64,000 nt of DNA from Hydrocarboniphaga effusa AP103. Its GTDB lineage: Bacteria; Pseudomonadota; Gammaproteobacteria; Nevskiales; Nevskiaceae. The number at the start of each line of letters is the position of its first letter. The first letter of the stretch is position 1. Under the pieces are notes generated by a model. That model had not been told where the DNA came from. It saw nothing but the letters and a program-made list of their open reading frames with translations, and made no database searches. This document shows, one piece after another, positions 1 through 8,125 of the stretch. Both the position numbers and the translations under genes were made by a program. The DNA is taken from positions 124,001 to 188,000 of the forward strand of contig NZ_AKGD01000001.1 in the NCBI RefSeq assembly GCF_000271305.1, read 5' to 3'.

Positions 1-877
1 GAAAGCTCACGAGCGCGGCGAGAAATTCGTCTGTCGCTTCCGGCTTTCCGCCATCGGCGGCCTTGCGGCATTCGCCTTGCGCAGCGGTGCAATCGTCATG
101 CGGAATCGGCGTGGAACCGAGCCCCATTTCGCGAGAGAACGCCCGCGCGGTTTGAGCTTCGATCGACACCGCATCGGCCTGCCAGCCAAAGCGGCCAGCA
201 CGCTGCAGGCCATTCACTTCACGCCAGGCGACTTGGCCATCGATTCCCGCTTGCCGCCGGGCGATCTCGACGATCGCCGCATCGGGCACCGCCTGCAGCA
301 AGCCCGCGCCGAACAAGGCAGAAGCCAGCCGCGGCTTGATCAGCGTGTCGCGTGCGAGCGCTCCGTGGGCGAGCGCATCGATCTCGATACGCGGCGCGCG
401 CAGAGTCCAGGCCGCGCCATCCGCATAACGTCCGGCGCGCTCGATATAGCGCATGCGCACGCGCGCCTCGGGCGCGTAGCCCTCGATCGCACTCGTGTTG
501 AGCACGTGCCCATAAACCGGATCGCCGACGTCGAACTGCGCAGTCGGCGAACCGAGCTGCACGACGAGGCCGATCGGCGCGGGCTCATCGCCCGATGCGC
601 CTTGCGCCCGCGCGCCTTCGTTGTGGCAGCCATCGCAAGTCGCTGCGTTGAACAGCGGCCCCAGGCCGTCGCGCCGGCCCGCTCGCGGCGTTCCGGCGAT
701 CACCCATTGCGTGTTGAAGATCGCATGGCCGAGCTCGTAAGCCTCGCGCTGCGCTGCATTCAAAGCGGTGTACGGCGGCGGATCACGGCGATCGGCAAAT
801 TCCGCGCGTCCGAATCCGTTGGCCGCCGTCGCCACCGACGCGCCGGCCCAGAGCAGCGCTGCAAGCCTCCACTTCAC
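1..877 (-). CDS. DUF1111 di-haem c-type cytochrome/thiol oxidoreductase-like protein, partial
   Basis: The frame is open from a GTG at 875-877 to the window edge, so only about 292 N-terminal residues are seen. The first ~20 residues (KWRLAALLWAGASVATAA) look like a signal peptide. A GPLFNAATCDGCHNEG segment gives a CxxCH haem site near the N-terminus, and the following text (PIGLVVQLGSPTAQFDVGDPVYGHVLN, broken here only for description) matches DUF1111 di-haem oxidoreductases, which are usually 450-500 residues. The GTG overlaps the TGA of the upstream exported protein by four bases, so the two are translationally coupled. A periplasmic redox role is inferred from the family. The second haem site lies beyond the window. 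Confidence 0.75.
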   Translation of the reverse strand, partial: MKWRLAALLWAGASVATAANGFGRAEFADRRDPPPYTALNAAQREAYELGHAIFNTQWVIAGTPRAGRRDGLGPLFNAATCDGCHNEGARAQGASGDEPAPIGLVVQLGSPTAQFDVGDPVYGHVLNTSAIEGYAPEARVRMRYIERAGRYADGAAWTLRAPRIEIDALAHGALARDTLIKPRLASALFGAGLLQAVPDAAIVEIARRQAGIDGQVAWREVNGLQRAGRFGWQADAVSIEAQTARAFSREMGLGSTPIPHDDCTAAQGECRKAADGGKPEATDEFLAALVSF

Positions 878-1401
878 CGGGTCGCAGGTGCGACCGGCGT
901 CAAGGTGAAGTGCAGCGTGTCTTCGGAAAGACCGTTGAACTGCAGCGTGAGCTCCTGCTCGGCCGGCAGGTCATAGACGACCACCTTGCGTGGCTTGTCG
1001 CAGCCGGGAGAGCCATTGAAATCGAGCGAAGGCACGACCTTGCCTGTGGCGACAATGTCGATCCAGAACGGAACGTCGAGCGCGACGCGATACTGCCCGG
1101 CCTTCGGCACCCGAAAGCGGATCAGCCCGGCCGACGCGCCGTCGGCGAGCATTTTCTTGCTCGGGCTGGCTGCGAACTGCACGGTGTCCTGCGGCAGCAG
1201 CGCAAGTGCGTAGAGCCGATCGAGCTGCAGCAGCGGAGCGCTCTGGCCGGACTTGCCGGCCGAGGCGCTCTCGGCCTTGCCCACGAACAGCGCGTGCTCA
1301 TGCGCAACGTCCCATTTGAAGCTTTTGCAGGCATCGCTGGCCGATGCCTGCATCGCGCCCAGGCACATCGCAGCGCCAACGATCCACGTCAGAGTCCGCA
1401 T
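874..1401 (-). CDS. exported hypothetical protein
   Basis: A 175-residue protein with a clear Sec signal peptide (MRTLTWIVGAAMCLGAMQASA, cleavage near residue 22). The mature part is rich in beta-like segments (LIRFRVPKAGQYRVALDVPFWIDI) and has two cysteines. I do not recognise a family. It is the first gene of a two-gene minus-strand unit with the di-haem protein, joined by a GTGA overlap, so a periplasmic partner role is likely. The region 1402-1542 upstream is AT-richer and probably holds the promoter. Confidence 0.7.
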   Translation of the reverse strand: MRTLTWIVGAAMCLGAMQASASDACKSFKWDVAHEHALFVGKAESASAGKSGQSAPLLQLDRLYALALLPQDTVQFAASPSKKMLADGASAGLIRFRVPKAGQYRVALDVPFWIDIVATGKVVPSLDFNGSPGCDKPRKVVVYDLPAEQELTLQFNGLSEDTLHFTLTPVAPATR

Positions 1402-1542
1402 GAGATTTTTCCGTATCAGAGACGGAGAATCCTACACGCTATATAAAAACAAACATAACGATAGGACCGTCGCACGGCAGCTCCGCGCGAGCGAAAAACC
1501 GTGTGGCGAAACGCGGAAAAAAACGCTGATCGGCTCAGAAAC

Positions 1543-1570
1543 AAAAAAGCCGCGCTTTTCGGCGCGGCTT
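1543..1570 (-). terminator. intrinsic terminator at the left end of element 1
   Basis: A 9-bp perfect stem (aagccgcgc / gcgcggctt, 1547-1555 and 1562-1570) with a 6-base loop. The A-run at 1543-1548 reads as a U-tract on the minus strand. It is next to the left att-like site and resembles the terminator that follows tRNA-Ala at the other end, so it is probably the original chromosomal tRNA-Ala terminator displaced by integration. Confidence 0.75.
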
Positions 1571-1577
1571 CGGATCT

Positions 1578-1595
1578 TGTAATGGTGGGCGGAGG
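1578..1595 (-). repeat. left attachment-like site of element 1 (partial tRNA-Ala 3' end copy)
   Basis: tgtaatggtgg at 1578-1588 is identical to 9518-9528, which covers the CCA end of tRNA-Ala. Similarity continues for a few bases (gcggagg in both, one base missing here). The far end carries a terminator next to the copy, as expected after integration into the 3' end of a tRNA gene. The copy is short and imperfect, so the exact crossover is uncertain. Confidence 0.6.
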
Positions 1596-1655
1596 TCACT
1601 GTGATTCGCGTCCTAACATTATGATGCTGCTGGACTATGTTGGACACTCTCTTTT

Positions 1656-1677
1656 AAGTTACCCGGAAAGTTACCCG
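1656..1677 (+). repeat. integrase arm-type site, left arm of element 1
   Basis: A 22-bp perfect direct repeat with 9386-9407, made of two copies of AGTTACCCG set 11 bp apart. Two more copies in the opposite orientation lie at 9347-9355 and 9362-9370, just before the integrase start. Paired arms on both sides of the att cores fit tyrosine recombinase arm-binding sites. Confidence 0.65.
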
Positions 1678-1829
1678 ACCATTCGCAACTGGCTCTCGCG
1701 GGGTAATCATCGGCCAGAAAATCAGCGATTCTGCTACCGCAGCGATCTGACCAACGGCAGCCGCCCTAAAGTCACAGCCCTCGATGCCAGCGCTATTCGG
1801 TTCGAGCCCGTCTCGGGGAGCCGAATGAA

Positions 1830-3806
1830 TCAGCCATAGACCTTGGCCGGCGTCGCACGGCGCTGCACCACGGAGCCACCTTGCAGACCTGCGTAGACCG
1901 CGCCCGTGCGCGTCGCGAGTTGAGCTCCGACGATGTTCACCGACTGCGCCACGCCCCGCTCAACGCGATGGTTGATCTCCGCCATGATCTGCCCGTCGCT
2001 GAGCTGGCGCATGCTCACAGCGACGCCAACATTGTCGTTGTAGACGATACTTATGCCCTGCTTGCCTGATGCAAGCGGGGCGGATCGGGCAGGCTCAACC
2101 ATGCCTGACTGCGCTCCCATCATCAGCAACGTACGGCTGCCAATTCTCAATAGCTCCGGACCGTCCTCGGCGACCTCATACATGCCACTAGCGTTCACCG
2201 GGCCACCGTACCGACGCCCAGTGAATTGCATTGCGCGCATCTGCTGGATCTGCGCCAGCTGAACCGCTACTGCAGCAGCGGCGGCGGCCGGGGCCAAAGC
2301 CGGACCAATTACGGGCACGGCAATAGCGGATTCGTAGGCTTTGATGGCAGTCGACGGAATCGAGACCAGTGCCTCGGCAATCTTCAGCGCTTTGAAAACG
2401 GCAAAGCCTTTGGCACCGAACACTGAAGCAGCATCCGCAGCCATGCTTAGCGTGCTCGCGATTGCATCCGCTTGCATAACCATCGCGTCTATCTGTTGTC
2501 GTTGATACTCGGCGAGCGAGTCGGCGATTGCGCGTTGTCGCTCTGCAGCGTCCAACGCCCCTTTGTAAAGAGCCGCGTGATATTCCTCGTTTTGATCAAG
2601 CGACTGCTGGAGCAAGGTGCGCTCAGTGTCGATCTGCTCCCCTAATGGACGAAGCGCGTCGGCCTCTAACGACTTGAGATCGAGTCTCCCCTCGAACATC
2701 GCTAAGTTTGTGCCGAACTGAATTTCCTGCTTGGGTGCCTCCGGTGCCGCTGATTCCTGTGCCTGGTCACGCACCTGCTTGTCGGCTTTGCCCAAAGCAT
2801 GGATTGCGGCGTTGAGCTCATCGATTCGCTTTCGTGCCTCTTCAGCGTCAGTAACCATCGCGCCGTGAATGGCCGCAACGCCACGAAAATCCAGATGAGC
2901 CAGCGCAACCGCTTGAGCAGCGATACCGCCGATCTCATTTCCAACTTGCTTGAAGACATGCGCGACATTGACCGCGACAAGCGCGACACCTTTGAATCCG
3001 ACAAGAAGCGAATCAGCCAAAGCAACGGCTACGTCGCCATCTGCAGCAACATCCGCGAACTCCGACGACAAGCTTTCAAGCGCTGGCATCAAGTTCGCTG
3101 CAAGGCGTGTCGTCAACCCTTCGGCGGCTCGCCCCATAAGAAAGAGGTTGTCGTTAAAACTGCCCGCGGCTGACGCGGTCTTTTCATCAATGGTGAAACC
3201 TAGTGCATCAGCCTTGTCTCTCAGCCGCTGCAAGCCATCAGCGCCATTGTTGAGAAAGGGAATCAGATCGGCGCCAGACTTACCAAAAAGCGCCATGGCG
3301 ACGGCGCTCTTGGCAGCACCGTCACGAGCATCGCCGAAGGCCGCAGCAATATCGGTCAGCACTTGGTCCGTCGAGCGCAGCTGCCCATCCGCACCTTTTA
3401 CGATCACCCCGAGCGCCTTGAATGCGCGCGCTTGCTCGCCTTGTGCGTTCTCGGCCGATTCAATCATCGATCGATTGAGCTTCACCAGCGCGCCAGTGAA
3501 ATCATTGACGCCCTCTAAATCGGCGGCGAACTGAAGCTGGGACAAGGCGGTGACGGACGAGCCCACCTTCTGGGCCATCTCATCCAGTTCATCGAATCGG
3601 CCAATGGCTTTTGCTACGGCAGCTGCAGAAACAGTAGCGATTGCAGCCAAGCTCGCGCCGACGGCTTGACCAAGCCTTTCGAAGTACCGCTGCATCTCGC
3701 TGGTCCGTTTATCAGCGAGCCGACCTGCTTTATCCAAACCGTCTTCAAATCCACCGATACGAGCGATCAAATCCAGCGTGAGTGTGCCTAAGCTTCTTGT
3801 ACTCAT
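1830..3806 (-). CDS. phage tail tape-measure protein (element 1)
   Basis: 658 residues, starting MSTRSLGTLTLDLIARIGG. It is homologous along most of its length to the 663-residue tape measure of element 2. Shared stretches include GAKGFAVFKALKIAEA, AVPVIGPALAPAAAAAAV and the C-terminal ATPAKVYG / RNSKVYG ends. The central part is long and helical, with an alanine-rich hydrophobic segment near residues 500-525, as usual for this family. It sets tail length in siphophages. The start overlaps the preceding chaperone gene by four bases (ATGA). The frame is intact although most of the phage is gone. Confidence 0.88.
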   Translation of the reverse strand: MSTRSLGTLTLDLIARIGGFEDGLDKAGRLADKRTSEMQRYFERLGQAVGASLAAIATVSAAAVAKAIGRFDELDEMAQKVGSSVTALSQLQFAADLEGVNDFTGALVKLNRSMIESAENAQGEQARAFKALGVIVKGADGQLRSTDQVLTDIAAAFGDARDGAAKSAVAMALFGKSGADLIPFLNNGADGLQRLRDKADALGFTIDEKTASAAGSFNDNLFLMGRAAEGLTTRLAANLMPALESLSSEFADVAADGDVAVALADSLLVGFKGVALVAVNVAHVFKQVGNEIGGIAAQAVALAHLDFRGVAAIHGAMVTDAEEARKRIDELNAAIHALGKADKQVRDQAQESAAPEAPKQEIQFGTNLAMFEGRLDLKSLEADALRPLGEQIDTERTLLQQSLDQNEEYHAALYKGALDAAERQRAIADSLAEYQRQQIDAMVMQADAIASTLSMAADAASVFGAKGFAVFKALKIAEALVSIPSTAIKAYESAIAVPVIGPALAPAAAAAAVAVQLAQIQQMRAMQFTGRRYGGPVNASGMYEVAEDGPELLRIGSRTLLMMGAQSGMVEPARSAPLASGKQGISIVYNDNVGVAVSMRQLSDGQIMAEINHRVERGVAQSVNIVGAQLATRTGAVYAGLQGGSVVQRRATPAKVYG

Positions 3807-4076
3807 TGGGATGACTCTCGGTGCCGGCCAAAAATTTTCATCACGTCTTCTATAGTGCCAACCCGCTCTTCTTCGGGCGGGTCATACGGCATGAAATCCT
3901 TATAGGTAAAAGGCTCACACCGAACCTTGCTATCGCGATTTATGTTTGCCAGCAGTGCGCGCGTGAGCGCAGAAGGAATCTGAAAATTGCTGCGGTCATC
4001 AAAGGGGTGAACTTCGAAATAAGAGCACCACCCCCTAAATTCCCCGTAGGTCATGACTCGTTTGAGGATCGCCAGG
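3803..4076 (-). pseudogene. tail assembly chaperone T-like fragment truncated by IS66
   Basis: The segment MTYGEFRGWCSYFEVHPFDD onwards matches the T-type frame before the element 2 tape measure (LSYAEFLYWARHFAEEPFDD), and it has the same place and four-base overlap with the tape-measure gene. The frame is still open upstream of the ATG at 4054 up to the IS66 end at 4077, which suggests that the original product was longer (a G-T frameshift product) and that its 5' part was removed by the IS. Confidence 0.65.
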
Positions 4077-4095
4077 GTAAGCGTCCAGAGACTAC

Positions 4096-5646
4096 CTATA
4101 GCGGGAGCTGAGCGGCGACATTCCAGGGCAGCAGCTCATCAAGCTTGTTGATGGAATGATCTGCGATGCGATCGAGCACATGCCGCAGATAGGCTTCGGG
4201 GTTGAGTCCGTTGAGCTTGGCCGTGCCGATCAGGCTGTAGATCGCAGCGGCACGCACGCCGCCGGCATCGGAGCCGCAGAAGAGAAAATTCTTGCGCCCG
4301 AGCGCGACGACGCGCAGGGATCGCTCCGCTGCGTTGTTGTCGATTTCCAGATTCCCGTCGTCGCGATAGCGCGTCAGCGCCGGCCAGCGTGAGGTGGCGT
4401 AGCGAATCGCCTTGGCGAGTTCGGATTTCGTCGAGAGCGTGCCGACGGTTTGATCGAACCAGCCCTTCAGTTCTTGCAGCAGTGGTCCGGCGCGCGATTG
4501 CCGTTGTGCTTTTCGCTCTTGTGCTGGTTTACCGCGAATGTCTTGCTCGACGACATACAAAGCGCCGATGCGATCGAGGGCTTGCTTGGCGATGGGCGAG
4601 GCATTGGCCTGGTGGATGTCGAAGAATTTTCTTCGCACGTGCGCCCAGCAGGCGGCTTCCTGGATCTTGCCGCCGCCGTAGAGGTGATGAAAACCGGCGT
4701 AACCATCGGCCTGCAGCGTGCCTTCAAAACGGCTCAGGTGCCGCTTCGGATGCTCGCCCTTGCGATCGGGCGTGTAGCGGAAGAGCACCGCTGCGGGAGT
4801 CTGGCTGCCAGCCGGGCGATCGTCGCGCACGTAAGTCCACAGCCGTCCGGTCTTGGTTTTCCCATTGCCTGGCGCGAGCACTGGCACCGGCGTGTCGTCC
4901 GCATGAATCTTGGTCGCGCTCATCACGTGCGCGGCAATGCGTTCGACCAGCGGGGCGAGTAGCGCCGCGCTGCCGCCGACCCATTCGGCCAGCGTCGAGC
5001 GCTCGATCTCGACACCTTCACGGGCGTAAATCTCGCTTTGCCGATACAGCGGCAGGGAGTCGCCGTACTTGCTGACCAGCACATGCGCCAGCAGGCCAGC
5101 GCCGGCCAGGCCACGGGCGATCGGCCGTGAAGGTGCCGAGGCCTGGACGATGCGCGAGCAGGCATCACAGGCGCACTTGGGGCGCACGTGCTGAATCACT
5201 TTCCAGTGCGCCGGCACGTAATCGAGCATTTCCGAAACATCTTCGCCGATCGGCCGCAGCGCGCCGCCGCAGTCGGGGCACGCCGATGCCGGCGCATGGA
5301 CGATGGACTCGCGCGGCAGGTGATCGGGCAATGGCTTGCGGGCAGGTTTCTGCCTGGCTTCCGTGGCCGCTGAAACGACCGGTACCGCGTCGGGTGTCTG
5401 CAGCTCCTCGATCAGCAATTCGAGCTGCTCGATCTCACGGTCGAGCTTCTCGCTCTTGGCGCCAAACTGCATGCGCTTGAGGCGTGCCAGCTGGATCAGC
5501 AGCTTGTCGATCTGGGCATCGCGATGGCGCAGCACGCTGCGCAGCGTCGACAGCTCGGCGGCATGCGACTGCACCAGCGCACGCAGCGCTTCGACGGTAT
5601 CGGGCAGATCGGATTCGGGCGCATCGAGCATGGCATCTCGATGCAA
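4096..5646 (-). CDS. tnpC: IS66 transposase TnpC
   Basis: A 516-residue IS66 DDE transposase. The N-terminal ~110 residues form a leucine-zipper-like coiled coil. A zinc-binding CPDCGG ... CACDAC segment follows. The catalytic core contains [10 protein letters not shown] (first Asp), [12 protein letters not shown] (second Asp region) and the C-terminal [10 protein letters not shown] with the Glu, plus the [10 protein letters not shown] motif typical of IS66. Length and motifs are complete, so it may be active. The stop lies 19 bases from the left IS end. Confidence 0.93.
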   Translation of the reverse strand: MHRDAMLDAPESDLPDTVEALRALVQSHAAELSTLRSVLRHRDAQIDKLLIQLARLKRMQFGAKSEKLDREIEQLELLIEELQTPDAVPVVSAATEARQKPARKPLPDHLPRESIVHAPASACPDCGGALRPIGEDVSEMLDYVPAHWKVIQHVRPKCACDACSRIVQASAPSRPIARGLAGAGLLAHVLVSKYGDSLPLYRQSEIYAREGVEIERSTLAEWVGGSAALLAPLVERIAAHVMSATKIHADDTPVPVLAPGNGKTKTGRLWTYVRDDRPAGSQTPAAVLFRYTPDRKGEHPKRHLSRFEGTLQADGYAGFHHLYGGGKIQEAACWAHVRRKFFDIHQANASPIAKQALDRIGALYVVEQDIRGKPAQERKAQRQSRAGPLLQELKGWFDQTVGTLSTKSELAKAIRYATSRWPALTRYRDDGNLEIDNNAAERSLRVVALGRKNFLFCGSDAGGVRAAAIYSLIGTAKLNGLNPEAYLRHVLDRIADHSINKLDELLPWNVAAQLPL

Positions 5647-5659
5647 AAAGCTTGCAGAA

Positions 5660-6007
5660 TCAGGCGGCTTTCGAGGGTTTTGTGGTGCGTTCCGGTCGTC
5701 GCCAGTCGATGCCTTCGAGCAGCATCGAGAGCTGGGCTGCGGTCAGATGCACGCGGCCCGACTCCGCCTTCGGCCAGACGAAGCGGCCGCGCTCCAGTCG
5801 CTTCGATAGCAGACACAAGCCGTCACCGTCCCACCACAGCAGCTTGAGCTGATCGCCGCGGCGACCGCGAAAGGCGAAGACATGGCCCGAGAACGGATCA
5901 TCTGCGAGCACCTGCTGCACCCGTGCCGATAAACCATCGAAGCCTTTGCGCATGTCCGTCACGCCGGCCGCGATCCACACCTGTGTGCTGGCTGGCAAAC
6001 CGATCAT
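5660..6007 (-). CDS. tnpB: IS66 accessory protein TnpB
   Basis: 115 residues with the typical IS66 Orf2 text ([48 protein letters not shown]). It is needed for IS66 transposition in studied members, though the molecular role is unclear. It starts four bases inside the end of tnpA and is followed by tnpC after 13 bases, so the three genes form one coupled transcript. Confidence 0.92.
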   Translation of the reverse strand: MIGLPASTQVWIAAGVTDMRKGFDGLSARVQQVLADDPFSGHVFAFRGRRGDQLKLLWWDGDGLCLLSKRLERGRFVWPKAESGRVHLTAAQLSMLLEGIDWRRPERTTKPSKAA

Positions 6008-6348
6008 CGTGAGCGCAGGCGATCAAGGATCGTCAGCACCATCGCATCGGATGCCGATTCGATGCGTAGGCAGGCACCGTCGGCGAAGGACACGCTCAAA
6101 GCGACGCTCGTCGATTGCGGAGTCGGTGCAGCAGGCGGGACGATCGTGACCGGCAGCAACGTCGTCTTGCTCGCCGCGTCCGCCTCGCGCCACCATTTGA
6201 AAATTAGATTGTGATTCAGCCCATGGCGCCGGGCGATCGACGAGACCGAACTCTGCTTCTGCCGTGCTTCGGCTACGCACGCCGCCTTGAATTCCGCCGA
6301 ATAGCTGCGCCGCTTCTTGCCCAAGGATGATGCTTGCATGGTGTCCAC
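6004..6348 (-). CDS. tnpA: IS66 accessory protein TnpA (HTH)
   Basis: 114 residues. The N-terminal [16 protein letters not shown] ... [22 protein letters not shown] is a transposase_8/IS3-orfA-type helix-turn-helix, as in IS66 Orf1. The C-terminal half is variable. The upstream bases 6345-6378 contain an inverted repeat (gtgtccact ... gtggacac) that could be part of its promoter or operator region. Confidence 0.9.
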   Translation of the reverse strand: MDTMQASSLGKKRRSYSAEFKAACVAEARQKQSSVSSIARRHGLNHNLIFKWWREADAASKTTLLPVTIVPPAAPTPQSTSVALSVSFADGACLRIESASDAMVLTILDRLRSR

Positions 6349-6434
6349 TTAATCAATCGTGGACACCATCGGCGCCCAAGGGACGCTTATCTTCTACGCC
6401 ACAACACTCCCTTCAAGCGGTGAGCCTCGGACGC

Positions 6435-6848
6435 TTACGCTTCTATACGCGCAAAGGATTCTTTTGCGGTTCGTCCAAGCGCTCTGTTGGTCTGATGGGA
6501 GAGCTGAATCCAGCTCTTGATATCTACCCGCCTGCGTGCCGCAGCGCCGCGGGGTAGCGGTCCCAGCATGGCCGCTTGGAATTCCTTCGGATCAAGCGCC
6601 CCAGCAGCACCGACAAGGTTTGCGGAAGCCAGCAGGCGACTACTCATAAATTCGGCTAGCTCTTCGGGCAACGGAAACCCCGATCTTATCGCTAGAGCAG
6701 ATTCGGCTAGCACACGGGCCAGCGCGTTCCGTTCTCCCTGTCGAGCAGGTTCAATGCTCGACAGGGAGAACGAAAAGCAGCGATCTTCGGTGGGGTGCTG
6801 GACTGCTACCGCATAGCGCACCTCTTTTGATCCAAGCCGTTTGTCCAT
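6435..6848 (-). CDS. hypothetical phage-region protein, 3' end fused to IS66
   Basis: 137 residues, no family recognised. It begins MDKRLGSKEVRYAVAVQHP and has a helical middle (LARVLAESALAIRSGFPLPEEL). The TAA stop at 6435-6437 lies inside the IS66 terminal repeat (GTAAGCG), so the original C-terminus was probably longer and was cut when the IS inserted or deleted neighbouring DNA. It is last in a minus-strand operon that starts behind the integrase. Confidence 0.5.
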   Translation of the reverse strand: MDKRLGSKEVRYAVAVQHPTEDRCFSFSLSSIEPARQGERNALARVLAESALAIRSGFPLPEELAEFMSSRLLASANLVGAAGALDPKEFQAAMLGPLPRGAAARRRVDIKSWIQLSHQTNRALGRTAKESFARIEA

Positions 6849-6980
6849 TTATGTCAACTAGCCTCGCTTCTCCGAGCTTCTCAAGAAAGGGCCACGCCAA
6901 GCCGGTGAAGGAATCCGGCCTTTCACCCCGTCGGGCTAGACGTGGCTTGATCTATTCAAGTCTGCTCAGAAGCAGCGACT

Positions 6981-7379
6981 CTATCGATACACCGCACCGG
7001 TCGACATGTAAGTGCCGACCGTTTTCATGAAAGATTCCGCTACCGTAACCGCCTTCCAGTCGCGAGATCCATGAATCATGGCAGACACGATGAAGCCAAG
7101 GATCAGTTCTTTGGTGTCGTCACTCGCATGCGGGTTGTTCATGAAATCCAGAAACTCATAGGCGTACGCCGTGCCGAGCGCGCAGTGCGCTTGGCTATAA
7201 CGAGTTTTGAGCACCTCCGGCTTCCACCAGATTGGGCGCTCATCGGGCCCAATACTGACGAAACTCAAGTCTTCCACTTTAGACGGTGCATCTTTTGAAA
7301 TAACCCATTTCTGGGAGCGGCGCACCTCGGTCATACCAGAACCTGGCACGTATTCGCGAAGCTTTATAACCGCACTCAT
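6981..7379 (-). CDS. hypothetical protein, element 1 small-gene operon
   Basis: 132 residues (MSAVIKLREYVPGSGMTEVRRS...). It has no signal peptide or membrane segment and no recognised family. Tryptophan pairs (PIWWKPE) and a helical C-terminal half suggest a folded cytosolic protein. Its ATG overlaps the stop of the upstream 73-residue gene by four bases. The 132 bases downstream, 6849-6980, hold no gene I can see. Confidence 0.5.
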   Translation of the reverse strand: MSAVIKLREYVPGSGMTEVRRSQKWVISKDAPSKVEDLSFVSIGPDERPIWWKPEVLKTRYSQAHCALGTAYAYEFLDFMNNPHASDDTKELILGFIVSAMIHGSRDWKAVTVAESFMKTVGTYMSTGAVYR

Positions 7380-7597
7380 ACCCCACCCCCTTCAAGCTCT
7401 TCAAGCGTGCAATCAAGATCGTTGTGAGCCTCGAGCGCCTTGCGACAGAGAGTCTGCGCGGCGGCAACTAGGCGTCTGTCGGCGAAGCAAAGTTTCGGTG
7501 CCAATTCTCCGAGTACAGCGAGAGCAACATCTACGGAGTCGTAGATTTCACCAGCAAACGCTCTGGCTCCTGCAACGGTATTCGCGGCGGCGCTCAT
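7376..7597 (-). CDS. small helical hypothetical protein, element 1 operon
   Basis: 73 residues, predicted mainly helical (GEIYDSVDVALAVLGELAPKL ... VAAAQTLCRKALEAH, shown in parts). It overlaps the next gene by four bases on each side, which is typical of the tightly packed early genes of this element. It resembles in size and layout, but not clearly in sequence, the DUF3077-like proteins of element 2. Function unknown. Confidence 0.5.
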   Translation of the reverse strand: MSAAANTVAGARAFAGEIYDSVDVALAVLGELAPKLCFADRRLVAAAQTLCRKALEAHNDLDCTLEELEGGGV

Positions 7598-7845
7598 GAC
7601 TTCACCTTCCGATGTTCCGCATGGCTCGCGGCGAATGCAGCGCTTGCCATTTGAAGCATGTGAATGGCGGCGTGGATCGGGTCATAAATGGCTTGCTGAT
7701 TGAGATCGGTGAATTGCTCTAGAACGGAAAGCGCTTCCCCAAAGAGCATTGTTCCGTCGTCGTAGTAGCTGATGGCGTCTCCGCTGCCGGGGACGATCTG
7801 ATATTTGGCGTTCAGTTCGAGAAACGTGCGGGGCTCAATTGCCAT
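7594..7845 (-). CDS. small helical hypothetical protein, element 1 operon
   Basis: 83 residues with a C-terminal helix (DPIHAAIHMLQMASAAFAAS). It is coupled by four bases to the next gene and overlaps the previous one by 11 bases. The arrangement of a short N-terminal beta-like part and two helices resembles the tandem small proteins at 15919-16920. Function unknown. Confidence 0.5.
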   Translation of the reverse strand: MAIEPRTFLELNAKYQIVPGSGDAISYYDDGTMLFGEALSVLEQFTDLNQQAIYDPIHAAIHMLQMASAAFAASHAEHRKVKS

Positions 7846-8053
7846 TGCTCACCTCCCTCGTGCGACCATGCTCCCAAGCCAGCGCATCCGCAACGGTGTG
7901 CATGATCCGAAACATGGCGTCCTTGTCGTCGCAGTTGAGCAGGGTCTGCCCGTCTTCGACGATGTAGCTCAGCGTCGGCTTCTGCCTTTCGGCCTTGATA
8001 CCATCCTCAACAGCTTGCTCCATGGGTATCTCCATGTTGCGAGTCAGGGGCAC
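7835..8053 (-). CDS. small helical protein related to the element 2 tandem family
   Basis: 72 residues. The C-terminal segment FRIMHTVADALAWE closely resembles RLMSTITDALEYE and WIFIMVRDALEYE in proteins of element 2 (16197-16708). This links the early regions of the two elements. An internal ATG (MEIPMEQ) is an alternative start. It is the first gene of the small-gene operon and lies 72 bases from the integrase stop. Confidence 0.55.
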   Translation of the reverse strand: MPLTRNMEIPMEQAVEDGIKAERQKPTLSYIVEDGQTLLNCDDKDAMFRIMHTVADALAWEHGRTREVSNGN

Positions 8054-8125
8054 GGCGTCTCGTACACGCCGTCTCCCCGCCTCATGCCCCGCTGAAATCC
8101 GCCGCAGGGCTTCGCGGTACAGCGA

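Larger units (their letters stand above)
4077..6438 (-). mobile_element. IS66-family insertion sequence
   Basis: It has three minus-strand genes in the IS66 order (tnpA, tnpB, tnpC). The ends are GTAAGCGTCC at 4077-4086 and its inverted copy ending at 6438, and similarity continues inward (CAGAGACTACC versus GAGGCTCACC). The 8-bp flanks, TCGCCAGG on the left and GCTTCTAT on the right, do not match, so there is no target duplication. That fits an IS-mediated deletion of the phage genes that once lay between the chaperone fragment and the 137-residue gene. A second end-like sequence (GGACGCTTAT) lies at 6382-6391. Confidence 0.85.

Noticed and set aside
77-976. 299-residue plus-strand frame at the left edge
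   Set aside because: Antisense to the DUF1111 di-haem gene, whose CxxCH and family text are clear on the minus strand.
4069-6446. Target-site duplication around IS66
   Set aside because: The 8-bp flanks TCGCCAGG and GCTTCTAT do not match, so no duplication can be claimed.
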